Shown: piece by piece, positions 17,536-26,116 of the stretch
Position numbering within the stretch: the first letter of the stretch is position 1
Layout of the letters: every line of letters begins with the position of its first letter
Source of the DNA: Nocardioides phosphati
GTDB lineage: Bacteria; Actinomycetota; Actinomycetes; Propionibacteriales; Nocardioidaceae
Assembly (NCBI RefSeq): GCF_014646375.1
Contig: NZ_BMNI01000008.1
Coordinates: forward strand, 62,001 to 126,000
Length of the DNA stretch: 64,000 nucleotides
Direction: 5' to 3'
Position numbers and translations under genes: made by a program
Notes under the pieces: model-generated
Told to the model about the DNA's origin: nothing
What the model saw: only the letters and a program-made list of their open reading frames with translations
The model's database searches: none

Positions 17536-19032
17536 TCAGATGCGGGCGTGGGCCAGGCTCGGAATGCGGTCGGTGAAGAGGTGCTTGCGCGTGAACTCGA
17601 ACCACGTCAGGCCCAGGCAGAAGACGTAGTAGCCGGCGAAGACGACGAACGCCGTGCGCACCGCGGCGAACGGGTCCGCCACCCACGGCGCACCGAACGC
17701 CATCGGGATCAGGAAGCCACCGAGGGCACCGACGGCACCGGCGATGCCGATGACGGCGCTCGCCTCCTTCGTCGCGCGGACGACACCGGCCTCGTGCTCC
17801 TCGGACGTCTCCGCGTCAGCGGTGTGCTTGTGCCGCCAGATCAGCGGGATCATCCGGTACGTCGACCCGTTGCCGACGCCCGTCGCGGCGAAGATGAAGG
17901 TGAAGCTCAGCAGGAACCACACGAAGAGGTGCTCGTTGCCGAGCGCCACCGCGGGGTCCTTGGCCGGGTTGGGCGTGACCTGGGCGAGCGTCGCGAGGAC
18001 GCCCAGCGTGCCGAGGATCATCGCACCGAAGGCCCACAGCGTGACCCGCGCGCCACCGAACCGGTCGGCGAGCCAGCCGCCGACCGGGCGGAAGAGCGCA
18101 CCGACCAGGGCGCCGATGAAGGCGAAGTACGCGAAGTGGATGCCGGTGACCTGGCCCGTCTCGGGGTGGATCACCGCGAAGTTGAGCCGGATCAACAGCG
18201 GCATGGCGGCGGCGTACCCGATGAAGGAGCCGAAGGTGCCGATGTAGAGCAGCGCCATCACCCAGGTGTGCCGGTGGCCGAAGAGGGCGAGCACCGCCTT
18301 GGGGCTCGACTTCGCCGCGCGCAGGTTGTTCATGAACCGGAAGGCGCAGAGCGCCGAGACGGCGGCGAGCGCGGCGTAGAGGTAGGCCGCGGCCTGCAGG
18401 TGGAGGTGCCCACCCTTGACCAGGCCGAAGAGGCCGCCGGCGCCGACGACCATCGGCACGAAGAACTGCATGACCGCGCCGCCGAGGTTGCCGCCGGCGG
18501 CGTTGAGGCCCAGCGCGAGGCCCTTGGCCGAGGCGGGGTAGAAGAAGTTGATGTTCGCCATCGAGGAGGCGAAGCCGCCGCCACCGAGGCCGACGAGGAG
18601 CGCGATCCCCACGAAGACGGCGTACGGCGTCTCGGGCCGCTGCACGAAGAAGGCGAAAGAGAGCGTCGGCAGGAGCAGCAGCGAGGTCTTCACCGTCGCC
18701 CAGTTGCGACCGCCGAAGCGCCCCAGGAGGAACGTGTAGGGCAGGCGGAGCAGCGCGCCGACGAGGTTCGGCAGCGCAACCAGGAGGAAGAGCTGGGAGG
18801 TCGAGAAGTCGAAGCCCGCGAACGGGAGGTAGGCCGCGAGGACCGAGAAGAGGAGCCAGACCGAGAAGCCGACGTGCTCGGCGAAGATCGAGCAGAGCAG
18901 GTTGCGGCGGGCGACCGCGCGGCCGACACCCTCCCAGTAGGCGTCGTCCTCCGGGTGCCACTCGTCGATCCAGGTGCCGCCGGCGGGCGCGGTGGCGGGG
19001 ACGTGCGGTGGTGCAACAAGCGTGGGGGTCAT
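17536..19032 (-). CDS. narK: nitrate/nitrite MFS transporter, NarK type
   Basis: A twelve-helix major-facilitator protein of 498 residues. It carries the nitrate signature glycine-rich helices GVGGGGFASSMANINFFYP and GVGNGSTYRMIP, characteristic of the NarK/NasA family. It imports nitrate and possibly exports nitrite, at the plasma membrane. A GAGGAG Shine-Dalgarno precedes ATG 19032. Upstream are a TAGCGT -10 and a GlnR-like operator. The adjacent gene at 19222-20796 encodes a paralogue with the same two signatures. Confidence 0.92.
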   Translation of the reverse strand: MTPTLVAPPHVPATAPAGGTWIDEWHPEDDAYWEGVGRAVARRNLLCSIFAEHVGFSVWLLFSVLAAYLPFAGFDFSTSQLFLLVALPNLVGALLRLPYTFLLGRFGGRNWATVKTSLLLLPTLSFAFFVQRPETPYAVFVGIALLVGLGGGGFASSMANINFFYPASAKGLALGLNAAGGNLGGAVMQFFVPMVVGAGGLFGLVKGGHLHLQAAAYLYAALAAVSALCAFRFMNNLRAAKSSPKAVLALFGHRHTWVMALLYIGTFGSFIGYAAAMPLLIRLNFAVIHPETGQVTGIHFAYFAFIGALVGALFRPVGGWLADRFGGARVTLWAFGAMILGTLGVLATLAQVTPNPAKDPAVALGNEHLFVWFLLSFTFIFAATGVGNGSTYRMIPLIWRHKHTADAETSEEHEAGVVRATKEASAVIGIAGAVGALGGFLIPMAFGAPWVADPFAAVRTAFVVFAGYYVFCLGLTWFEFTRKHLFTDRIPSLAHARI

Positions 19033-19065
19033 CGAGCCAGCTCCTCGAGTCGGGTATCGCTGTTC

Positions 19066-19118
19066 ACGCTAGGTGTGCCGGATTTCGCCGCCGTTCCCCC
19101 ATGTTTCGGGCAGGTGAC
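19066..19118 (-). promoter_or_regulatory. narK promoter with GlnR box
   Basis: TAGCGT -10 (minus strand, 19066-19071). Exactly 31 bp upstream lies GTCAC-n6-GAAAC (minus-strand reading, 19103-19118), an exact match to the gTnAC-n6-GaAAC GlnR half-box. Both the -10 sequence and the 31-bp spacing are shared with nirB. Confidence 0.7.
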
Positions 19119-19143
19119 AACCTTTTCCCACCCGCCCAAAGGT

Positions 19144-19183
19144 GCCGTACGCCGCCGGGGAGCTGGGCCCGGCGGCGTACGGC
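19144..19183 (-). terminator. strong hairpin terminator after the upstream narK paralogue
   Basis: Perfect 16-bp arms (19144-19159 and 19168-19183) with an 8-base loop, 39 bp after the stop of the 19222-20796 gene. It should separate the two transporter transcripts. Confidence 0.8.
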
Positions 19184-19221
19184 GTCTGGGGTGGCTCGGC
19201 GAGCGAGCCGGTGGAGGCAGG

Positions 19222-20796
19222 TCAGATGTCGGCGTGGCCGAGCGAGCTGCCGCCCTTGCGGATGTAGTTGAACCAGGTGACGACCAGGCACACCGCGTAG
19301 AAGGCGGTGAAGATCAGGAACGCCGTCTTGCAGGCCGCGACCGGGTCGGTGACCCACGGCGAGCCGAACGTGATCGGGATCAGGAAGCCACCGATGGCAC
19401 CGATGGCGCCGGCGATGCCGATGACACCCGAGGCCTGCTTCGTCGCCCTGAGCAGCGCCACGTGACGCTCCGGCGTGCCCTCCTCGGTCGCCTCGACCGC
19501 GTGGTGCTTCTGGATGAGCGGGATCATCCGGTACGTCGAGCCGTTGCCGATGCCGGTGGCGGCGAAGACGAAGAGGAAGAAGCCGAGGAAGAGCGCGAAG
19601 TGGTGCTTGTTCTCGTTGACCGCCGCGACCACGGCCGGCTTGTAGCCCGGGAAGGTGCTCGGGTCGGCGACCCAGCCGGCGAGCACGTCAGCCGGCGGGA
19701 CCGGGACGGGCGTGAGCTGCGTGAGCGACCAGAAGATGCCGAGCGTGCCGAGGATCATCGCGACGAACGTGTAGAGCGTGACCTTCGCGCCACCGAACTT
19801 GTCGGCCAGGATGCCGCCCACGGGGCGGGCGACGGAGCCGACGAGCGCGCCGAGGAACGCGTAGTAGACGAAGTTGATGCCGAGCGGCTCGGCGGTCGGG
19901 ACCGGCTGGCGGAAGAAGTTGATCTTGATCAGCAGGGGCATCGCGGCCGAGTAGCCGATGAACGAGCCGAAGGTGCCGATGTAGAGGAACGACATCACCC
20001 AGGTGTGCTTCTGCTTCAGGACCGGGAGGAGGTCCTTCGGCGACGACTTGGCCTCACGCAGGTTGTTCATGAAGAAGAACGCGGCACCGGCGGCGATGAC
20101 CGCCAGGGCGATGTAGAGGAAGCCGGCGTACTCGAGGTGGACGTCCGGGACCTTCTTGCCGTCGACCATCTTGGTGGCCAGCTTGAAGAGGCCGAAAGCG
20201 CCGCCCGCGCCGACGATGATCGGCAGGAAGAACTGGATGATCGCGACGCCGATGTTGCCGCCGGCGGCGTTGAGACCGAGGGCCTTGCCCTTCTCCGCAG
20301 CCGGGTAGAAGAAGTTGATGTTGGCCATCGAGGAGGCGAAGTTGCCGCCACCGAAGCCGGCCGTCGCGGCGATCAGCATGAACGCCCAGAACGGGGTGTC
20401 GGGGTTCTGCACCGCGACCACGTAGAGGACCGTCGGGATCAGCAGCAGGAGCGCGCTGACCACGGTCCAGTTGCGGCCGCCGAACTTGCCCACGGCGAAC
20501 GTGTAGGGGATCCGGATCAGCGAGCCGACGAGGTTCGGCACGGCGACCAGGAAGAAGAGCTGCTGCGGCGTGAAGACGAAGCCCTGCTTGGCGAGCAGGG
20601 CAGCGCTGACGCTCCACAGCAGCCAGACCGAGAAGCCGAGGTGCTCGGCGAAGATCGACCAGAGGAGGTTGCGCTTGGCGATGGCCTTGCCGCCGCCCTC
20701 CCAGAACGCCGCGTCCTCGGGACGCCAGTCCTCGATCCAGGTGCCGCCCTTGGCGGTCACGGTGGCGCTCTGGGCGCCGGTGTCGGTGATCGTCAC
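19222..20796 (-). CDS. nitrate/nitrite MFS transporter, second NarK paralogue
   Basis: A twelve-helix NarK-family transporter of 524 residues with FGGGNFASSMANINFFYP and GIGNGSTYRMIP. Compared with its neighbour it has an extra loop of about 25 residues between helices (about 340-370, around PPADVLAGWVADPSTFPGYK). GTG at 20796 is chosen because AAGGAG lies eight bases upstream; the frame remains open beyond it but without transporter-like sequence. It has its own GlnR-like operator and its own terminator, so it may be expressed separately. Tandem NarK paralogues can differ in nitrate/proton symport versus nitrate/nitrite exchange; which is which cannot be told here. Confidence 0.9.
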   Translation of the reverse strand: MTITDTGAQSATVTAKGGTWIEDWRPEDAAFWEGGGKAIAKRNLLWSIFAEHLGFSVWLLWSVSAALLAKQGFVFTPQQLFFLVAVPNLVGSLIRIPYTFAVGKFGGRNWTVVSALLLLIPTVLYVVAVQNPDTPFWAFMLIAATAGFGGGNFASSMANINFFYPAAEKGKALGLNAAGGNIGVAIIQFFLPIIVGAGGAFGLFKLATKMVDGKKVPDVHLEYAGFLYIALAVIAAGAAFFFMNNLREAKSSPKDLLPVLKQKHTWVMSFLYIGTFGSFIGYSAAMPLLIKINFFRQPVPTAEPLGINFVYYAFLGALVGSVARPVGGILADKFGGAKVTLYTFVAMILGTLGIFWSLTQLTPVPVPPADVLAGWVADPSTFPGYKPAVVAAVNENKHHFALFLGFFLFVFAATGIGNGSTYRMIPLIQKHHAVEATEEGTPERHVALLRATKQASGVIGIAGAIGAIGGFLIPITFGSPWVTDPVAACKTAFLIFTAFYAVCLVVTWFNYIRKGGSSLGHADI

Positions 20797-21140
20797 TGCA
20801 GTTCTCCTTGCGGAATGCCCCTGGCGTACGCCGCGTCGGCGCTGACGTCGCGTGGACCAGGGGTCGGACCTGCCGATGGTTGCCATCGGATGCGAGGAGC
20901 GTCGCAACCGGACATTGCGAATCAATTCACAAAGGTCCTGCGCGGCGTCAACATGAACGCACCGCCTCACGGCCCGTGCGTGACGATCGGGTTGCGCGGT
21001 GTTTCGGCGAGGAAAACGCCCCGTCACCGCAGCGCCATCTGCCGCGGCCGCGCGCGTGAGCGGCGTACGCCGGAGGGTGTGAGGTCGTGCGATCGGGGCG
21101 GCGACGGCCCGGCGCCGCGGCGGCGAGGTGCCGGAAATGC
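20797..21140. other. regulatory intergenic region upstream of the second narK paralogue
   Basis: This 344-bp gap holds the GlnR-like operator at 21001-21027. On the minus strand, TTGACG with TGAATT about 16 bp later (around 20930-20960) is a weak promoter candidate. I see no gene or RNA; the low-GC patch near 20920-20940 fits a promoter. Confidence 0.5.
21001..21027. promoter_or_regulatory. GlnR-like operator
   Basis: Pentamers GTTTC, GAAAA and GTCAC (plus-strand reading) at 21001, 21012 and 21023, each separated by six bases. They match the repeated gTnAC-n6-GaAAC pattern of GlnR sites. It lies about 205 bp upstream of the transporter start at 20796. Confidence 0.6.
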
Positions 21141-21172
21141 CGAAGGCCCCCGGCAAGAGCCGGGGGCCTTCG
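21141..21172 (-). terminator. carD terminator
   Basis: Perfect 13-bp inverted repeat (21141-21153 and 21160-21172) with a 6-base loop, 35 bp after the carD stop. Confidence 0.8.
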
Positions 21173-21207
21173 AACGCTCAGCTGTTGATGCGCTCAGTGG
21201 AGCGGGA

Positions 21208-21693
21208 TCAGGACGCGAGCACCTCGTCGAGCAGGGCCTCGGCCTTGTCCTCGTTGGTGTTCTCGCAGAGCGCGAGCTCGGAGACGAGGATCTGGCGCGC
21301 CTTGGCCAGCATCCGCTTCTCGCCGGCCGACAGGCCGCGGTCGCGCTCACGGCGCCACAGGTCGCGGACGACCTCGGACACCTTCATGACGTCGCCGGAG
21401 TGCAGCTTCTCCAGGTTGGCCTTGTAGCGGCGCGACCAGTTGGTCGGCTCCTCGACGTGGGCCGCACGCAGGATGCCGAAGACCCGGTCCAGGCCTTCCT
21501 TGTCCACGACGTCGCGCACGCCGACCAGGTCCAGGTTGCACGCGGGAACACGGACCACGAGGTCCTGCTGCGCCACGATGCGGAGAACCAGGTACTGCCG
21601 CTCTTCACCCTTGATGGTGCGGTACTCGATGTCCTCGATGACGGCCGCCCCGTGATTCGGGTAGACAACCGTTTCGCCGACGGTGAAAGTCAT
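21208..21693 (-). CDS. carD: CarD-family RNA polymerase-binding transcription factor
   Basis: This 161-residue protein is the actinobacterial CarD/CdnL regulator that binds the RNA polymerase beta lobe and stabilises open complexes at rRNA and other promoters. The N-terminal Tudor-like RNAP-interaction domain is clear ([21 protein letters not shown], about 1-55). The helical C-terminal DNA-binding domain includes the conserved Trp of [25 protein letters not shown] Shine-Dalgarno precedes the ATG. The usual followers ispD and ispF are not attached here: ispF lies 12 kb away in the other orientation. Confidence 0.95.
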   Translation of the reverse strand: MTFTVGETVVYPNHGAAVIEDIEYRTIKGEERQYLVLRIVAQQDLVVRVPACNLDLVGVRDVVDKEGLDRVFGILRAAHVEEPTNWSRRYKANLEKLHSGDVMKVSEVVRDLWRRERDRGLSAGEKRMLAKARQILVSELALCENTNEDKAEALLDEVLAS

Positions 21694-21720
21694 ATGTCAG
21701 GTACCCCTTCCTAGGTGACT

Positions 21721-21726
21721 AGTCTA
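21721..21726 (-). promoter_or_regulatory. carD -10 element
   Basis: TAGACT on the minus strand, about 27 bp before the carD ATG, giving a short leader with a Shine-Dalgarno. In the remaining gap to the + strand gene at 21940 there is a plus-strand TTGACA (21785) overlapping a 10-bp palindrome, acagatctgt (21788-21797). Confidence 0.5.
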
Positions 21727-21939
21727 ACACGTGTCGCGAGCACCCCTTTCGTGTGTTTGTGCAGGTCAGGACGGCAATGAAGGCTTGACAGATCTGTGAC
21801 CCCTGTGGTGGGACCCCGGTTCCGAACAGGTGTGCGGTTCGGCCGGACGGTTATCGGTTCCGGACGCGATGTCCCCCGATCGGCCGGTCCGGCGTGACGG
21901 AGCCCACCGGGAGGGCCTCGTCGGTGAATACTGGGCCGC

Positions 21940-22743
21940 ATGTCCGCCAAGTCGATCCGGCTCCCCCGCAAGCGCACCGCCTCCGCCCGGCCCGGCCCCG
22001 CCGTACGCCGGCTGCGGCTGCCTGCGCGCGCCGACCTCGCCCGCAGCCTCCCGGTCAGCCTCTTCCGGGCCAGCCACCCGCGGCAGGCCGCCCTGACCGC
22101 GCTCTTCGTCGCGGTGGGCGCGGCGATCGACGGCCGCCCCCTCGCGCAGGTCGCGCTCGTGCTGGCCACGGTGCTGACCGGCCAGGTGATCCTCGGCTGG
22201 CACAACGACCTCATCGACGTGCAGCGCGACCGCCGCCACGGCTTCCCGGGCAAGCCGATCGCCCAGGGCGTCGTCGACCACGGCACCGTGTGGTTCGCCC
22301 TCACGATCGCGGTGCTCCTCGTCGTACCCCTGTCGGTGGCCAACGGCGTGATCGCCGGCGCGACCCACCTCTTCATCCTGGGCATCGCAATGCTGACCAA
22401 CTCCGGCGTGCTGCGCCGGACCCGGTTCTCCTTCGTGCCGTGGATGCTCAGCTTCGCGCTCTGGCCCGCCTTCCTGTCGTACGGCGGCGCGCACGGCACC
22501 GAGGGCGGCGACCCGCCCGGCATCCTCATCACGATCCTCGCCGCGCTGCTCGGCCTGGGCGTCCACGTGCTCGTCGCACTGCCCGGCCTGGTCGCCGACA
22601 ACGCCGACGGAATCCGCCACTTCCCGCTCCTGCTGGCCCTCCGCACGGGCGCTCCGAGGCTGCTGCTCGTGGCCGGTGTGTGGACGGGGCTGCTCGGAGT
22701 GGGCATTCTCATCACGGGCGCGACCCTCGGCGTGGCCCGCTGA
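21940..22743 (+). CDS. UbiA-family prenyltransferase-like membrane protein
   Basis: The 267-residue integral membrane protein has about seven predicted helices. The first Asp-rich UbiA motif is WHNDLIDVQRDR (about 88). The second is degenerate, DNADGIRHFP (about 222). Such enzymes transfer a polyprenyl chain to an aromatic or lipid acceptor; the acceptor is not evident. The N-terminus (about 40 residues) is Arg/Pro-rich and cytoplasmic. ATG 21940 follows AATACT plus seven bases, a possible leaderless arrangement. It precedes a lipoprotein gene on the same strand by 45 bp. Confidence 0.82.
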   Translation: MSAKSIRLPRKRTASARPGPAVRRLRLPARADLARSLPVSLFRASHPRQAALTALFVAVGAAIDGRPLAQVALVLATVLTGQVILGWHNDLIDVQRDRRHGFPGKPIAQGVVDHGTVWFALTIAVLLVVPLSVANGVIAGATHLFILGIAMLTNSGVLRRTRFSFVPWMLSFALWPAFLSYGGAHGTEGGDPPGILITILAALLGLGVHVLVALPGLVADNADGIRHFPLLLALRTGAPRLLLVAGVWTGLLGVGILITGATLGVAR

Positions 22744-22788
22744 CGCTACTCTTAGCCCGCACTGACGACTTTGACGAAGGCCTCATAG

Positions 22789-23400
22789 ATGCTGATCAGC
22801 AACCGGACCGCGCGCCTCCTCGGCGCCGGCGCGCTCCTTCTCGCCGCCCCGGCGCTCGCCTCCTGCACGGAGCAGGCGACCGACCACATCTACACGCCGG
22901 CCGCCGGCACGAACCACCGCGACGCCGCGGTCGACGTGCTCGACGCCGTGATCGTGGCCAACGACGACCAGCCGGGCAAGGGCACCCTCGTGTTCACGGT
23001 CGTCAACAACAAGGTCGACGCCGTGGGCTCCACGAAGGACGTCACCGACAAGCTCACCGGTGTCTCCGGCGACGTCACGGGCATGCTCAAGAAGCCCGTC
23101 GCGATCGCGCCGGGTGGCCACGTCACCCTGGCGACCAGCACGGTCGACATCCCCAACGGTGTCGGCGGCATCCCGGTGACCGGCAACTTCTCGCTCGGTG
23201 ACGTCGTCGACGTCGAGTTCGACTTCGCCAACGCCGGCGCGGTGACGCTCGGCGTCCCGGTCGTCCACAACTCCGAGGGCGGCCAGTGGGCCGGGCAGAA
23301 CGGCGCCCCCGACGCGGCTGTGCCGATGCACGGCGAGACCGTCGAGGAGATGCAGAAGAACAGCCACGAGTCGAGCTCCACCGAGGGCGACGGCAACTGA
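22789..23400 (+). CDS. putative lipoprotein upstream of gpmA
   Basis: This 203-residue protein has a lipoprotein signal ([19 protein letters not shown], lipobox LASC). Its beta-rich body ([40 protein letters not shown]) resembles small Ig/cupredoxin-like export domains. The tail is His/Ser/Glu-rich. Comparable lipoproteins sit beside gpmA in other actinobacteria, but the function is unknown. A copper-chaperone-like role can be imagined from the fold, yet I see no M/H ligand cluster that proves it. The stop overlaps the gpmA ATG by one base. Confidence 0.78.
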   Translation: MLISNRTARLLGAGALLLAAPALASCTEQATDHIYTPAAGTNHRDAAVDVLDAVIVANDDQPGKGTLVFTVVNNKVDAVGSTKDVTDKLTGVSGDVTGMLKKPVAIAPGGHVTLATSTVDIPNGVGGIPVTGNFSLGDVVDVEFDFANAGAVTLGVPVVHNSEGGQWAGQNGAPDAAVPMHGETVEEMQKNSHESSSTEGDGN

Positions 23401-24137
23401 TGACGTACACGCTCGTCCTGCTCCGCCACGGCGAGAGCGAGTGGAACGCGCTCAACCTCTCCACGGGCTGGGTCGACGTCAACCTGACCGACAAGGGTCG
23501 CGCCGAGGCCGTCAACGGCGGCACGCTGCTCAAGGAGGCCGGCGTCCTCCCGGACATCGTCCACACCTCGCTGCTGCGCCGCGCGATCAACACCGCCAAC
23601 CTCGCGCTCGACACCGCCGACCGCCACTGGATCCCGGTCAAGCGCGACTGGCGGCTCAACGAGCGCCACTACGGCGCCCTGCAGGGCAAGAACAAGAAGG
23701 AGACCCTGCAGAAGTTCGGCGAGGAGCAGTTCCAGCTGTGGCGCCGTTCGTACGACGTCCCGCCGCCGGAGCTCGACGACAGCTCGGAGTTCTCGCAGGC
23801 CGACGACGTCCGCTACGCCGACATCGACGTCCCGCGCACCGAGTGCCTCAAGGACGTCGTCGAGCGTCTGGTCCCCTACTGGGAGGGCGAGATCGTGCCC
23901 GACCTCAAGGCCGGCAAGACCGTCCTCGTCACCGCCCACGGCAACTCGCTGCGCGCGCTGGTGAAGCACCTCGACGGCATCTCCGACGAGGACATCGCCG
24001 CGCTCAACATCCCGACCGCGCAGCCGCTGGTCTACCGCCTCGACGAGTCGCTCACGCCGCTCGTCGCCGGTGGTGAGTACCTCGACCCCGAGGCTGCTGC
24101 CGCCGCTGCCGCCGCGGTCGCCAACCAGGGTCGCTGA
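23400..24137 (+). CDS. gpmA: 2,3-bisphosphoglycerate-dependent phosphoglycerate mutase
   Basis: Glycolytic enzyme (245 residues) interconverting 3- and 2-phosphoglycerate in the cytoplasm. The phosphohistidine motif [10 protein letters not shown] starts at residue 7. [15 protein letters not shown] and the second catalytic His in [11 protein letters not shown] follow. ATG 23400 overlaps the previous stop (TGATG). The C-terminus ends in an Ala-rich tail. gpmA upstream of phoU/senX3/regX3 is the standard actinobacterial order. Confidence 0.95.
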   Translation: MTYTLVLLRHGESEWNALNLSTGWVDVNLTDKGRAEAVNGGTLLKEAGVLPDIVHTSLLRRAINTANLALDTADRHWIPVKRDWRLNERHYGALQGKNKKETLQKFGEEQFQLWRRSYDVPPPELDDSSEFSQADDVRYADIDVPRTECLKDVVERLVPYWEGEIVPDLKAGKTVLVTAHGNSLRALVKHLDGISDEDIAALNIPTAQPLVYRLDESLTPLVAGGEYLDPEAAAAAAAAVANQGR

Positions 24138-24153
24138 CCCACCCGCCGTACGC

Positions 24154-24192
24154 CGAAGGGCCCCTCTCCCACCGCGGGAGAGGGGCCCTTCG
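24154..24192. terminator. bidirectional terminator between gpmA and phoU
   Basis: Perfect 17-bp arms (24154-24170 and 24176-24192) with a 5-base loop between two convergent genes. Confidence 0.85.
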
Positions 24193-24212
24193 CCGTGGGT
24201 GCGGGCGGCGGG

Positions 24213-24854
24213 TCAGGGGCGCTCGCCGGTGACGACGTACGCGACGCGTTTGGCGACGGAGACCGCGTGGTCGCCGATCCGCTCGTAGTAGCGGCTGATC
24301 AGGGCGAGGTCGATGACAGCCTCGACGCCGTGGCGGCCGTCGCCGTCCACGAGCGCCGTGAGGGTGCGGGCGCGCAGCTCGTCCATCTCGTCGTCGAGGG
24401 CGCCGAGGGCGACCAGCCCGGCGACGTCGCGCCCGGCGATGATCTCGCCACAGCTGCCCATCATCTCGACGGCGATCTCCGCCATGCGCGCCACGACGGG
24501 CGCGAGGTCGTCGGGCACGGCGTGGCCGGGCACCCGCATGCGGGCGACCTTGGCGACGTGGGTGGCCAGGTCACCGGCACGCTCGAGCTCGGTGCCCATG
24601 CGGAGCGCGGCGACGACCGTGCGCAGGTCACCGGCGACCGGCTGCTGCAGCGACAGGATGCGGAAGCACTTCTCCTCCGTGCGGTCGCGGCGCGCGTCGA
24701 TGTCGGCATCGCCGCTGATCACGCCCTCGGCAAGCGGGCCGTCCGCGTTGACGAGGGCCTCGGTGGCACGGCGTACGGCGGTCTGGACAGAGGCGGCGAG
24801 ACCAGCGAGGTCGTCGAAGACGACGTCGAGCTGCTCGGAGAAGTGGTGGCGCAT
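24213..24854 (-). CDS. phoU: phosphate transport regulator PhoU
   Basis: All-helical cytoplasmic protein of 213 residues built of two PhoU repeats. Each carries the metal-binding E/DxxxD-type pattern (e.g. ERAGDLATHVAKVARM and ISRYYERIGDHAVSVAKR). It links the Pst phosphate transporter to the sensor kinase and damps the Pho response when phosphate is ample. It is divergently transcribed from senX3, whose product it is expected to influence. Confidence 0.94.
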   Translation of the reverse strand: MRHHFSEQLDVVFDDLAGLAASVQTAVRRATEALVNADGPLAEGVISGDADIDARRDRTEEKCFRILSLQQPVAGDLRTVVAALRMGTELERAGDLATHVAKVARMRVPGHAVPDDLAPVVARMAEIAVEMMGSCGEIIAGRDVAGLVALGALDDEMDELRARTLTALVDGDGRHGVEAVIDLALISRYYERIGDHAVSVAKRVAYVVTGERP

Positions 24855-24961
24855 CCGGCCACCGTAGGGAAGCCGGGTGACGACTTGGGGCCGACCGGTG
24901 AACGGCCGGCGAATTCTTGCCGGGAGGCGTCCAGACGGGCAACACAGGATGACGGAGTGCG

Positions 24962-24967
24962 TACGAT
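24962..24967 (+). promoter_or_regulatory. -10 element of leaderless senX3 promoter
   Basis: TACGAT, six bases, then GTG at 24974. There is no Shine-Dalgarno in front of the start. Confidence 0.6.
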
Positions 24968-24973
24968 CGCGGC

Positions 24974-26116
24974 GTGACCACCGACCTGCTGCAGGCGACG
25001 ATCGCCGCTGCCGCAGGCCTTGCCGTCGGCGGAGGCGCCACCCTCGCGTGGCACTACAGCGACCGGATCCTCAACCGCGAGCCCGAGACCCCCGCGCCGG
25101 CCGTACCGCCCGGCATCACCTCGGTCCTCTCCGTCCTGCGGCAGAGCGCCGTCGTCGTCGACGACCAGGACGTGGTGCTGCGCGCGAGCGCGCCGGCGTA
25201 CGCCTTCGGGCTGGTGCACGGCAGCGGGATCCGCGACGACGCCCTGGCCGCGCTGATCCGCCAGGTGCGGCGCGACGGCCAGATCCGCGAGGCGGAGTTC
25301 GAGCTCGCGATGGGCACCCGCGGCCAGGTCCGCCACGTCACCGCCCGCGTCGCACCGCTCGGCTCGCGCCTGGTCCTCGCCCTCCTCGAGGACCGCACCC
25401 GCGAGCGCCGCGTCGACTCGATCCGCCGCGACTTCGTCGCGAACGTCAGCCACGAGCTCAAGACCCCGGTCGGCGCCATCCGGCTGCTCAGCGAGGCGGT
25501 CCACGACGCGTCCGACGACCCGGAGGCGGTCGAGCGGTTCGCGGGCCGGATGCTCAAGGAGAGCGACCGGCTCAGCCACCTGGTCCAGCAGATCATCGAC
25601 CTCTCGCGGCTCCAGGGCGACGAGCCCGTCGCCCAGCCCGAGCCGGTCGCCGTCGACGAGATCGTCGCGGTCGCCGTCGACACCAGCGCCATCGACGCCC
25701 AGGCCAAGGGCATCGCCGTGGTCAGCGGGGGCGACACCGGTCTCCTCCTCAACGGCAGCAAGGACCAGCTGACCGTCGCGGTCAGCAACCTCGTCGCGAA
25801 CGCCGTCCACTACTCGCGCGAGGGCTCCTCCGTCGCGGTCGCCGTGCGTGGCCTCGACGAGACCCTCGAGATCGCCGTCACCGACCAGGGCATCGGCATC
25901 CCCGCCGGCGACCTCGACCGGATCTTCGAGCGGTTCTACCGCGTCGACCCCGCCCGCCACCGCTCCACCGGCGGCACCGGCCTCGGCCTCTCCATCGTCA
26001 AGCACGTCGCCGCCACCCACGGCGGCGAGATCAAGGTCTGGTCCGTCGAGGGCGAGGGATCGACCTTCACCCTGACCCTTCCCCGTTTCATCCCCCACCA
26101 GGAGGAGAGCTCATGA
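24974..26116 (+). CDS. senX3: sensor histidine kinase SenX3
   Basis: The 380-residue kinase autophosphorylates and transfers phosphate to RegX3 in the phosphate-starvation response. It has one N-terminal transmembrane helix (about 5-25), a PAS-like region (about 45-135) and a HisKA domain with the phosphorylated His in VANVSHELKTPVGAIRLLSE (about 161). The HATPase shows N box NLVANAVHYS, G1 DQGIGIP and G2 GGTGLGLSIVK. The four-base ATGA overlap with regX3 means the pair is made together. Confidence 0.94.
   Translation: MTTDLLQATIAAAAGLAVGGGATLAWHYSDRILNREPETPAPAVPPGITSVLSVLRQSAVVVDDQDVVLRASAPAYAFGLVHGSGIRDDALAALIRQVRRDGQIREAEFELAMGTRGQVRHVTARVAPLGSRLVLALLEDRTRERRVDSIRRDFVANVSHELKTPVGAIRLLSEAVHDASDDPEAVERFAGRMLKESDRLSHLVQQIIDLSRLQGDEPVAQPEPVAVDEIVAVAVDTSAIDAQAKGIAVVSGGDTGLLLNGSKDQLTVAVSNLVANAVHYSREGSSVAVAVRGLDETLEIAVTDQGIGIPAGDLDRIFERFYRVDPARHRSTGGTGLGLSIVKHVAATHGGEIKVWSVEGEGSTFTLTLPRFIPHQEESS

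Noticed and set aside
17533..21714. A 1393-codon open frame on the plus strand across the two narK genes and carD
   Set aside because: It is antisense to three clearly conserved genes. Its translation is Arg/Gly/Glu-rich and low in complexity, as expected from the mirror frame of very GC-rich coding DNA.
21785..21790. TTGACA as a -35 of the UbiA-like gene
   Set aside because: No TANNNT element lies 16-19 bp downstream, and the gene start is about 150 bp away with its own nearer -10-like AATACT.
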